From JAISFI01 sp031553775 (lineage in GTDB: Bacteria > Bacteroidota > Bacteroidia > Bacteroidales > Azobacteroidaceae): a DNA stretch of 26,087 bases. Both the position numbers and the translations under genes were made by a program. The notes beneath the pieces were generated by a model. It did no database searches. It was not told where the DNA came from and worked only from the letters and a program-made list of their open reading frames with translations. This document shows, piece after piece, positions 7,082 through 15,050 of the stretch (position 1 is the stretch's first letter; the number at the start of each line of letters is the position of its first letter). The DNA lies in the NCBI GenBank assembly GCA_031553775.1, contig JAVBLA010000063.1, positions 1 through 26,087 of the forward strand. The letters run 5' to 3'.

Positions 7082-10000
7082 TTACAAGGTCAATTTTTGC
7101 ACTTTAACAATCCCATTTTCAGATTCTACACCAACCAGTAAGATATGATGGCACTTATCTACCGGAATGGAAATATGGGTTCCGGCAGGAGACACTTCAT
7201 TTATTTTACTTCCTGCAATATCCCAGACTGTTACTTTATGTATGGGAAAAGAAGCCGTTATCTCTATTATGTGATTCGAAACAAGCACTACTGTCTGAAG
7301 GGATGCTTCCGGCTGTCGATGTGTTGTTTCTGTATTCTGTTCCACATATTTTTCTCCTAATGGCAGAATTTCATAAATATCCGGGATATTTTTTCCATTC
7401 CAACTGATTTTGAGTTCAGAGATATTGGTTAATGTTCTCACATTTATCTTCGTACAAGGATCATTCAATTTTCCCTGATCAATCCATTGTCCATTCGCGC
7501 AAACCATAATGGAGGGCTTTTCCGCTTCAGGGATAAATGCTCCCACATGAAAAACCTGAATTTCTTCTATACTGATATTTTCGACAAACCGGTACACCAG
7601 GTAACCGGCGCCTTTAGCTTTATAACCTGCAGACAACTTCCGGTCATCCAAGACAGAAATCGGATTACCATCCTGATCATATGCCACTGGTATCGCACGT
7701 GAGCCATCGGCTTCAAACTCGGTAAACTGCAGCCATTCTCCTCCGGTTATGCTTTTAATATGGAAACGGATATATTTTGCCGGCTTTCCTCCTGCATTGC
7801 AGGTAAAAATACTTTGAGCAGATAAATCTGCCTGGGTAAACGTAGTCAATTCTTCCCAGTTTGCATTATCTTCCGACAATTCTACTGCAACAGTTCCGGT
7901 CGGACAATCTTTTTTAGTAAAGCATAATCTGATTTCATATCGTGGAACTGAAGAGGCAAAAACGAGGGTTACATAATCTCCCACCTTCTGGGGAGCATTA
8001 CTCCAGAAATAGGTACTGTAATTTCCGTCTATTACCCGTTGGATACTATAAGTCTGATAAGGTGACATATTGGTAAGGATATTTTGAGCAGTCACTTTAC
8101 CGGGAACCGGAACCATGATTTCCAATTCTCCTATATCAAAGGCAGCCTGAATACCGGTTGTGTTTTTTAAACGGAAATAAGCCATATCCCTGGATAAACC
8201 ATCAGGTATAAAAGCAGTCCATTCTTTACCATTAACCGAATATTCTACAGTTAATTTTTCTGTAAGTGAAACCGGGAGAACGGGAACTGTTACTTCTTTG
8301 ATTGCATTCAGGTAAATACCTACATATTCGCCTTTTTTCAACGACAGGGCATTCAATCCGGATAACCGTACCTTTTCACCCAGATCGGCTACTGACACCT
8401 GAGACAGATTCTCTATATTGGTAATGACTTCCACATTCCGGGAACGTTCAGGAAGTTCCGGTGCATAGTCTTCAATTTTTCCGGCAATGTAATCTACAAA
8501 TGGCTCCATATAACCCTGAGAGGGATGAACTTCATAATATTTTTCAAAAGTACTGGTTCCTGAGTCTTCAAAAGAGCTCACAAAAAAAGCAGAATCCGTA
8601 TGCAGTTTATTGTATTCCTTCCTGATCTCCAGGTAATCGGTCCAGGAAGAATATTGTCCCGCATTTTTCATCAGATTCAGCGAACTTTTAATAATATGGG
8701 TCATCGATTCCAGTTTTGCCAACCAGCAACGGATATCTTCATACAACAGTACTTCATCTTTTATTTCACTGTTCTTCATCGATTGAAGAAGTTTACAGGC
8801 TTCGTTTATAGCAGCCATTTCCCGGAGCAAATCGTCGGTAACAGCCGGCAGGTTTCCTTTGGAGTAGGCCGATTTAAAGGCCGTATAAAGTTGTTTCAGG
8901 TTTTCTTCTTCAATAGTCGAATTAGAACTCAATGCAAAAACCTTCAGGGCATTTTCCAATGCCGGCTGGTTCCGGATAATAGAAGAAAAAGACGCACTCC
9001 AGTTGACAGAAGTATTGAATTTAGAAGGATTCCATCCATAGTCCGCCCCCCCGAACAAAGAAACCTTCGATACCTGGGCCTGGTTCATCGGATTAAGTAC
9101 GAGTCCGTGCATACTTGGGATAGGATTACTGTCTTCTATTCTCCAATGCGCTGTTACCTCCCGCATATAAATCCGGTCGTCGTGATCGTCATTCACCGGA
9201 TTATTCCACCACATCACGGCATTTCTGCCCACCCGGTTTGCCATATCCTGGCAGGCACTTCCCCGGATATTGGAAAAACAATCATAGCCTGTAAAAAGGA
9301 TAACCGCATCGGGGTCTACTGTTTTGAGAGAGGTCAGGGAAGAAGAACCTCCATAGTTCAAAGCATAGGCTGTGGGAACAAAAAATAGTGGAGTGACCTT
9401 ATCATTCTCTGTAGTTGTTGCCGTATTATATTTAGCTTGCAATTTTTTATGCACCTGATCAGCCAGATAAGCCTGCATAGTTCCGGAAGGTGTATAACTG
9501 ATATCATCGATAAACACACCGAATCCCCTGACACCCAATCCATAAAGATGATCGAATTTATCCATAATAGACGTTATGCCGGGATCCATGGTTGATTGGC
9601 TACTGAAGCTGATACCGTTTTGCATGGCAGGATGAGCAGCCCAGATAAAATCCACGTTACAAGCTTTGGCTTTGGCTGCTATTTTACGGATATCGTCTTG
9701 TGTAATCAATCCGAAATAACGGTCGCGATCCGATATGGAAACCGGATAATCATTTTTCCAATAACCTAAATGATACGGATCGGATTTGGGTCCATAAATA
9801 AACGTATTCATTTTATATCGCTTACAATAATCCAGTAAGCTCAGACGGTTTTCAACAGTCCAGGGACGTCCGTAGAATCCCTCCACAATCCCACGGTATT
9901 TTGTATAAGCATAATCCTGGAAGGTAACCTGCCGGAAGATTTTTCCGGTTCCCTGTTCCAAAAGTTGCTCAAGAGTGGCCAGTGCATAATAGGCAGAGCC

Positions 10001-10429
10001 TCCGGCATCTCCCAGGATGATAATATCTCCTTTTTCATGTTTTTGGTTTAATTGCAGGAAATATGGGTCGAATTTATTGGAAGCGGCATCAAAAACCGTT
10101 CTCGGGAGTGTATGTGTATTCATATAAGTATCTACCGGACCTTTAGACCCGTTAATTCCAATATAAAGATTGGTTTTGGCATTAGTAGGATTACTACTGT
10201 AAGTCCATGTATATCCGGCCCCCGACAATACTTCTTCCAGTCTTTTCCAGGTACTTTCATCTACAGATGTTTCCTTAATGACATTAATTTCACTTGTGAT
10301 TTCGATGCTATTAGCATCCAGCGACATTTGTTGAGGAATCGGATAAATGGTGTAAGTTTGTCCGGATACTTCCGGGAAACAAATCAGACAAAAAGAAAAG
10401 AAAGAAATTAATTTCACGATGTTTTTCAT
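7082..10429 (-). CDS. GH84 beta-N-acetylglucosaminidase (hyaluronidase/O-GlcNAcase family) with CBM32-like domain and T9SS tail
   Basis: The 1115-residue protein begins with a signal peptide (about 1-23). Residues 25-165 are the GH20b-like N-terminal domain usual in this family. The GH84 barrel starts at YRGIVEGFYGRPW (178-190) and carries the catalytic pair Asp308-Asp309 in GVFIDDIS; KMNTFIYGPKSDPYH and MWWNNPVNDD are also characteristic. A helical linker region follows (about 480-640), then a discoidin/CBM32-like domain (about 785-910; IQRVIDGNYSTYFWS, ending YIRFHIKS). Residues about 1043-1115 resemble a T9SS type A sorting domain. Members remove beta-linked GlcNAc by an oxazoline mechanism, from O-GlcNAc, mucin or N-glycan termini. 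It is the last enzyme of the locus, preceded by a terminator-like hairpin. Confidence 0.93.
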   Translation of the reverse strand: MKNIVKLISFFSFCLICFPEVSGQTYTIYPIPQQMSLDANSIEITSEINVIKETSVDESTWKRLEEVLSGAGYTWTYSSNPTNAKTNLYIGINGSKGPVDTYMNTHTLPRTVFDAASNKFDPYFLQLNQKHEKGDIIILGDAGGSAYYALATLEQLLEQGTGKIFRQVTFQDYAYTKYRGIVEGFYGRPWTVENRLSLLDYCKRYKMNTFIYGPKSDPYHLGYWKNDYPVSISDRDRYFGLITQDDIRKIAAKAKACNVDFIWAAHPAMQNGISFSSQSTMDPGITSIMDKFDHLYGLGVRGFGVFIDDISYTPSGTMQAYLADQVHKKLQAKYNTATTTENDKVTPLFFVPTAYALNYGGSSSLTSLKTVDPDAVILFTGYDCFSNIRGSACQDMANRVGRNAVMWWNNPVNDDHDDRIYMREVTAHWRIEDSNPIPSMHGLVLNPMNQAQVSKVSLFGGADYGWNPSKFNTSVNWSASFSSIIRNQPALENALKVFALSSNSTIEEENLKQLYTAFKSAYSKGNLPAVTDDLLREMAAINEACKLLQSMKNSEIKDEVLLYEDIRCWLAKLESMTHIIKSSLNLMKNAGQYSSWTDYLEIRKEYNKLHTDSAFFVSSFEDSGTSTFEKYYEVHPSQGYMEPFVDYIAGKIEDYAPELPERSRNVEVITNIENLSQVSVADLGEKVRLSGLNALSLKKGEYVGIYLNAIKEVTVPVLPVSLTEKLTVEYSVNGKEWTAFIPDGLSRDMAYFRLKNTTGIQAAFDIGELEIMVPVPGKVTAQNILTNMSPYQTYSIQRVIDGNYSTYFWSNAPQKVGDYVTLVFASSVPRYEIRLCFTKKDCPTGTVAVELSEDNANWEELTTFTQADLSAQSIFTCNAGGKPAKYIRFHIKSITGGEWLQFTEFEADGSRAIPVAYDQDGNPISVLDDRKLSAGYKAKGAGYLVYRFVENISIEEIQVFHVGAFIPEAEKPSIMVCANGQWIDQGKLNDPCTKINVRTLTNISELKISWNGKNIPDIYEILPLGEKYVEQNTETTHRQPEASLQTVVLVSNHIIEITASFPIHKVTVWDIAGSKINEVSPAGTHISIPVDKCHHILLVGVESENGIVKVQKLTL

Positions 10430-10440
10430 GTCGGTAAATT

Positions 10441-10493
10441 AAAAACCCATAGAGAAACAGCAGCTTTTACAACAAGCCATATTCCTCTATGGG
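10441..10493 (-). promoter_or_regulatory. Possible transcription attenuator before the GH84 gene
   Basis: On the minus strand CCCATAGAG and CTCTATGGG (10485-10493 and 10446-10454) form a perfect 9-bp stem followed directly by five T (10441-10445), as in an intrinsic terminator with a long 30-nt loop. A competing small hairpin, CCATA with TATGG (10477-10492, 6-nt loop), uses the same 5' arm and would disrupt it. It lies in the 83-bp gap between the LamG protein gene and GH84. Confidence 0.5.
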
Positions 10494-10512
10494 CATTGGT
10501 AATTATTATCAA

Positions 10513-13500
10513 TTAATTTTTGACAAACTTCACGGTTTGTCTTCCTTGCTGAGCTTCGAGTATAAGGATATAGCAACCATTGGAAAGAGAAGAAACATCA
10601 AACGTTTCGCCTGCCAACATTCCGGCAAGTACTTTTTTACCGGTAATATCACAAACAGAGATAGCTATTTCATCTTTCATTCCGGAGAAATTCAATGTTT
10701 TCACCTGGCTGTTGTAATATACGGAAGCTATTTCCATATTTACTCCGGACATTGCCGAGTTCGAAGCAAAAATAGCTTCAACCACCACATCAGAAGAAAC
10801 TTCGACCCAATATTCGTAGCCATCCGGATCCACATCGCCGGTAACATCCACTGTGTTTACTTTCAAGCTGACAAATGTACAGTTGGTATTGGGCGTAAGT
10901 TTCATCAATAAATATGTATTTTTCTGGATTTGTCCACCATTCGGCACAACAACATCGTCGCAAGTTACAGTAATGGTACCATGGTCAGAAGTATTATAGG
11001 TTAGAGAATAGGAAACAGTCTTGAATGTAGCTGCAATATTCATTGCTCCTGTAACTGTAACTACCAAAGCATTTCCAGACAATTCGCTCTTTTTATCCAC
11101 TCCGTTAATGGTAAATGTTTCAACACTGGTTTCTGCATTTGCCGGAGTAAGGGAAATTGTAAGCTGGGTTCCGTATTCGATCAGATCACCGGTATTCACG
11201 GTAGTTGTTCCATTTTTCACAACAAGAGTACCATTCGCTCCTGCAGAATGAGTAACTGCAAATTTTTGCTTTGCAAATAATACGTCCACATCCAGGTTTT
11301 CCGTACAGTTAGCGATAGTGTACTGGTTATTTAGCAGATCTGCTTTTTTATCGGCACCGTTTACTGTAAATGCCGACACTTCGTAACCGGTTTCAACAGT
11401 AAGCGTAATTGTTATACTACTTCCACTGGTAAATTCACCACCATTGGTAAGCGGATTCGTACCATTTTCCGAAACAGCAATACTACCACCTTCCCCGGCA
11501 GTAAAGTTCACCAGTTTCTTATTGGTAAATTCTACTATTACTTCAGAATTGTCCACTAAGGAGAAAGTATTTCCGGTGATAGTCTTTCCGTTCACCTGGA
11601 TCGTTTTCAGCTGATATCCCTCCTGAGGTGTAGTTACAACAGTCAATGTAGTACCTTCAAACAGTTTAGTACCACTTTCTACTTTCACACCCCCCTTTTG
11701 TATTTCAACAGTTCCTCCGGTTACATTTCCCTGATAGGTTAATGTATATTCAGACAATACATGACCTTCCACAAAGGTAGGTTCAGGAACCGATCTGGAA
11801 CCAAATGCATAAGTACCCGAATTAAATGTTCCTTTGTACAATGCGGCATTACAGGTTCCTCCGGTACCTTTATTTGCAAAATTCCATGAAGCATCCGGAG
11901 AAGTGAAGTTATAATAGTAAATCAAATTTTCCGGAGCAGAAGAATATCCCGCCATAGATTCACTGATTTCGGCTTCTGTTAATGTTTTGTTCCAAACCTG
12001 GTATTCATCGATATCACCTGTAAAACCATTATTTCCACAGAAAAATACCGATTCATCAAATAACATACCTATTCCATTATTGGCAATAGCAGTCTCAGCA
12101 ATTTGAGTACCGTTCTTGTACAATCTGATCTTTTTTCCTGTGTTATCGATCGATAATGTAATGAACGACCATTCTGTAGTAGGAAGAGATACAGAAGTTT
12201 CCACATCCGTTTGTCCCGGACAAGTAGTTCCTGTAGTATACGAACGACTTCTGATACCCAGGTTTCCAGCCTTAATAAATACGGCAAAAGAACCCTGAGC
12301 TGCATAAAATGCAGTTTGCATATGTCCGAAAACTTCCGAAGTAGAGGCAGTAAGTGGTTTTACCCAAGCAGAAACAGTCAGGTTCCGGGCCCGGTTATCA
12401 TTTGTACTCTTATCATGGGTATGAGTTCCCAGGAGTGCATCATCAAACCTGAATTGATACCTGGTAGTTCCTGTATAAGCAGGTATACGAATGGCTGAGC
12501 CCTGTACAATTTCTTTAAAACTTACAAGAATTGTGCTAGCCGATTCCAAGCGAAAAGTGTTGCCTGTAATGGTGGTTCCATTTACTTTAATGGCATCTAA
12601 TTCATAACCGGTATCAGGCGTTGTAATAACCGTCAGCAAAGTACTTTCCGGAAGAGATGTACCCGAAGTCACTTCTGCTTCTCCATTTTTAACCACAAAA
12701 GTTCCACCGGCGACCGGAGATGTAAAATTCACGGCATGTTCTACAACAACGTCCTGGATATTGAGTTCAAAATCATAATATCCTCCGTCTACATACTGGG
12801 AACAAGGTCCTGTACCTGCTACCGGAGTATCTCCATCCGCAAAAATAATCCGCATACGGGTCATTCCTTTTGGCGTATTTGCCGGAATAGTAAACGACGT
12901 ATTCACAGAGAGCAGATCGTCTCCATTTGTAGATTTACTTGTATCTCCAAATTTACCTATCAGTTCTGTCGTCGCATCAAATTCAGAATCACTATTCAAA
13001 TCAACATAAATATAAATAACTCCCCAACGGGCATCTACGGTTTTCAGAGACAAAGCTACTTCCTGACCGGAAGCTGCGATAATCTGATTGCCGACAACCG
13101 CATTTTTATATGACTTGACCTCTTCCGGTATATAATTCAGATTAACGGTAGCTGCCGTAGTAGTTGCTTCTGTAATATAACCTACAGTACGTGCCTTAGT
13201 AAATGTAGGCACACAATATTCGACTTTTTTCTGAATATTGATTTCGAAATCATAATATCCTCCATCAATATATTGGGCACAAGGACCTGTACCAGCAGCC
13301 GGAGTATCTCCATCTGCAAAAATAATTCGCATGTGGGTTACTCCTTTTGGTGCATTCGCAGGAATAGTGAACGATGTATTTACAGTAGCCAAATCTGTTT
13401 CATTCGTAGCTTTAGTGGTATCTCCGAATTTACCTATCAGTTCTGTTGTAACATCAAATTCAGAATCACCATTTAAATCTGCATAAATGTAAATAACACC

Positions 13501-13764
13501 CCAACGGGCATCTACGGTTTTCAGGGACAAGGCTACTTCCTCACCGGGAAAAGCAACAATTTGATCACCAACAACCATGTTCTTATATTCCCTGATTGTT
13601 GCCGGTACATAATTCAGGTCAGTAGTAGCTCCTGCAGTAGTTGCTTCCGAAATATACCCTACATTACGCGCCTTAGAAAACTTGGGTGCACAATAATCGG
13701 CAGACACCACCACGTGCACAAATGCAAGCAGGCATAGCGTGAAAAAAAGTTTCATTATTTTCAT
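10513..13764 (-). CDS. Large surface protein with two GEVED domains, a LamG domain, B-repeats and a T9SS tail
   Basis: I count 1083 residues from the ATG at 13764; a TTG at 13776 would add four. A signal peptide ends near VSA (22). Then come two near-identical GEVED-type domains (about 23-177 and 182-337; DARWGVIYIYxDLN, FADGDTP and GGYYDFE in each), an InlB-like B-repeat (about 343-418), a concanavalin-like LamG domain (about 421-621; LTVSAWVKP, DIDEYQVWNKTL), four more B-repeats (about 673-999; GYELDAIKVNG-like motifs) and a T9SS type A sorting domain (about 1010-1083; ISVCDITGKKV, GCYILIL). No catalytic domain is visible. A role in binding glycoprotein or holding it near the enzymes is plausible but inferred. 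It sits 26 bp after the lipoprotein gene, within the operon. Confidence 0.85.
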   Translation of the reverse strand: MKIMKLFFTLCLLAFVHVVVSADYCAPKFSKARNVGYISEATTAGATTDLNYVPATIREYKNMVVGDQIVAFPGEEVALSLKTVDARWGVIYIYADLNGDSEFDVTTELIGKFGDTTKATNETDLATVNTSFTIPANAPKGVTHMRIIFADGDTPAAGTGPCAQYIDGGYYDFEINIQKKVEYCVPTFTKARTVGYITEATTTAATVNLNYIPEEVKSYKNAVVGNQIIAASGQEVALSLKTVDARWGVIYIYVDLNSDSEFDATTELIGKFGDTSKSTNGDDLLSVNTSFTIPANTPKGMTRMRIIFADGDTPVAGTGPCSQYVDGGYYDFELNIQDVVVEHAVNFTSPVAGGTFVVKNGEAEVTSGTSLPESTLLTVITTPDTGYELDAIKVNGTTITGNTFRLESASTILVSFKEIVQGSAIRIPAYTGTTRYQFRFDDALLGTHTHDKSTNDNRARNLTVSAWVKPLTASTSEVFGHMQTAFYAAQGSFAVFIKAGNLGIRSRSYTTGTTCPGQTDVETSVSLPTTEWSFITLSIDNTGKKIRLYKNGTQIAETAIANNGIGMLFDESVFFCGNNGFTGDIDEYQVWNKTLTEAEISESMAGYSSAPENLIYYYNFTSPDASWNFANKGTGGTCNAALYKGTFNSGTYAFGSRSVPEPTFVEGHVLSEYTLTYQGNVTGGTVEIQKGGVKVESGTKLFEGTTLTVVTTPQEGYQLKTIQVNGKTITGNTFSLVDNSEVIVEFTNKKLVNFTAGEGGSIAVSENGTNPLTNGGEFTSGSSITITLTVETGYEVSAFTVNGADKKADLLNNQYTIANCTENLDVDVLFAKQKFAVTHSAGANGTLVVKNGTTTVNTGDLIEYGTQLTISLTPANAETSVETFTINGVDKKSELSGNALVVTVTGAMNIAATFKTVSYSLTYNTSDHGTITVTCDDVVVPNGGQIQKNTYLLMKLTPNTNCTFVSLKVNTVDVTGDVDPDGYEYWVEVSSDVVVEAIFASNSAMSGVNMEIASVYYNSQVKTLNFSGMKDEIAISVCDITGKKVLAGMLAGETFDVSSLSNGCYILILEAQQGRQTVKFVKN
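12754..13698 (-). repeat. Tandem duplication encoding the two GEVED domains
   Basis: Two adjacent units (13234-13698 and 12754-13221) encode nearly the same protein domain and remain very similar at DNA level. For example, CCCCAACGGGCATCTACGG occurs in both, about 477 bp apart. This points to a fairly recent duplication inside the gene, or to gene conversion between the copies. Confidence 0.85.
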
Positions 13765-13790
13765 GATACAATACAATAAAGATTTATAAA

Positions 13791-14813
13791 TTATTCGTTT
13801 ACAATGATTTGTTTATTTCCTAAACTTAGGTTAGCGCCATTTCTCCGCAAAGTGACGGAAAATGTAGTATTCAAAATATGAGCAGTTGGAACAACAACAT
13901 GATATGTATGTGTTTGAGCATTGAATTTAGCAGCCGTCAGGTTTTCCTGAAAACCTTTATTTCCATATCCTACCCGGATTTGGTCGCCTGTTATAATCTC
14001 ATCCAGGTAAATGTCGAATGCATATTCTCCATCCGCACCTTTTGTAATGGGATCTTTGTTTACAAATCCAATTCTGAAATAATCAAAATCGCAGATTTTC
14101 TGCCGGAAACTATAAGCCCAGCGTTTGACATAGAAACTATAAGAACCTGTTGGCAGGGTATCTCTCGGGAAAGCCACGATTACATCCTCATAAGGTTCCG
14201 GTGTGGCATTAGGATCCACATCAGAAGGAAGAGTGACTATCTCATTCGTTTGGTTGTTTTTAAATTCGTAAAAATCAGTATTTTTACCTAACCAGCCATC
14301 TGCATATATATGAATGAGTCCTTTATAAAGATCATTCAGATCGACAGCAGCATCTGTAGTTCCTGCTTCTACTTTTAATTTCAACACCTGGCAATCGACT
14401 GTATAGATGATTTGTCGTTCCTGATCCCGTTGCAGGATAATCTGCCATTTTCCGGAAGTCCACCGATCGTCGAACTCCAACTGGATAATCACAACATTTT
14501 CATCGTACGTATATTTGTTATTTTCATCTTTTCCCAGGTATTGATATCCCCACTCTACAGGAATTTCCATTGCCGGATTCTCTGTCGAGCGCATCGATAG
14601 TCTGTCTCCAGGCTTCACACCTGAAGATTTCAGCTGCAGGGATGAACTTTCCGTTACAACAACCGGCGACTCAGGTTGCTCTATCAGGGAGACAAAACCA
14701 TCCGTATAATTCACTGTTGCTTCTTCGTCATCCTTACAGGCAGAAAAGAACAGACTCAGGATAGCGACACAACAGAAGAGTATTTTAATATTCAAACTCA
14801 TAAGTATCTTCAT
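13791..14813 (-). CDS. Surface lipoprotein, probable glycan-binding protein of the locus (SusE-like position)
   Basis: I do not recognise a family for this 340-residue protein. It has a lipoprotein signal (MSLNIKILFCCVAILSLFFSAC) with lipidated Cys26, followed at once by KDDEE. That acidic run matches the Bacteroidota lipoprotein export signal, so it is probably exposed on the outer face of the cell. The rest looks all-beta, with two or three Ig-like segments (for example SLQLKSSGVKPGDRLSM, GKWQIILQRDQER, TGSYSFYVKRW, FSVTLRRNG). Such lipoproteins coded just after susC/susD often bind the target glycan, which is the basis for this call. It follows the GH85 gene by 237 bp, a gap that contains a palindromic repeat. 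Confidence 0.7.
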   Translation of the reverse strand: MKILMSLNIKILFCCVAILSLFFSACKDDEEATVNYTDGFVSLIEQPESPVVVTESSSLQLKSSGVKPGDRLSMRSTENPAMEIPVEWGYQYLGKDENNKYTYDENVVIIQLEFDDRWTSGKWQIILQRDQERQIIYTVDCQVLKLKVEAGTTDAAVDLNDLYKGLIHIYADGWLGKNTDFYEFKNNQTNEIVTLPSDVDPNATPEPYEDVIVAFPRDTLPTGSYSFYVKRWAYSFRQKICDFDYFRIGFVNKDPITKGADGEYAFDIYLDEIITGDQIRVGYGNKGFQENLTAAKFNAQTHTYHVVVPTAHILNTTFSVTLRRNGANLSLGNKQIIVNE

Positions 14814-14822
14814 ATGTAAATA

Positions 14823-14846
14823 ATTGAAAATTGAAAATTGAAAATG
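14823..14846. repeat. Short tandem repeat, three copies of ATTGAAA
   Basis: Three exact copies of the heptamer ATTGAAA (14823-14843) plus a partial copy lie 10-30 bp upstream of the lipoprotein gene start. Such short repeats can change length by slippage and shift spacing in the leader; no functional claim is made. Confidence 0.8.
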
Positions 14847-14940
14847 AGAAATGACATGCTATTTCATATTCTTGAATGAATTGAATATATTACATGAATA
14901 TTTCATTTTCTGAGAGAATATTTGTCAAAAGGTGATTATA

Positions 14941-15019
14941 CCGTCATTGCAAGCCATTTGGGCAAAACAATCCATCGACAGGCAAGAGATTGTTTCAGGC
15001 TTCGCCTTCGCAATGACGG
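14941..15019. repeat. 79-bp palindromic repeat inside the operon
   Basis: CCGTCATTGC (14941-14950) and GCAATGACGG (15010-15019) are perfect 10-bp ends, and AAACAATC (14965-14972) with GATTGTTT (14988-14995) form a second nested stem. The right half matches the reverse complement of about 25752-25784 with two differences in 33 bases, so this is a dispersed family. It lies between the GH85 stop and the lipoprotein gene and would be transcribed as a double hairpin in the operon mRNA. Confidence 0.85.
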
Positions 15020-15050
15020 GTAATCAATTTTGAGATCTTCTCGGCTATTA

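Noticed and set aside
8600..9388. 262-residue open frame on the plus strand
   Set aside because: It is antisense to the GH84 coding region, which has clear catalytic motifs; the opposite-strand translation resembles no protein.
13765..13776. Upstream TTG start for the LamG protein
   Set aside because: The ATG at 13764 gives a normal signal peptide directly, and ATG is preferred over TTG without other evidence.
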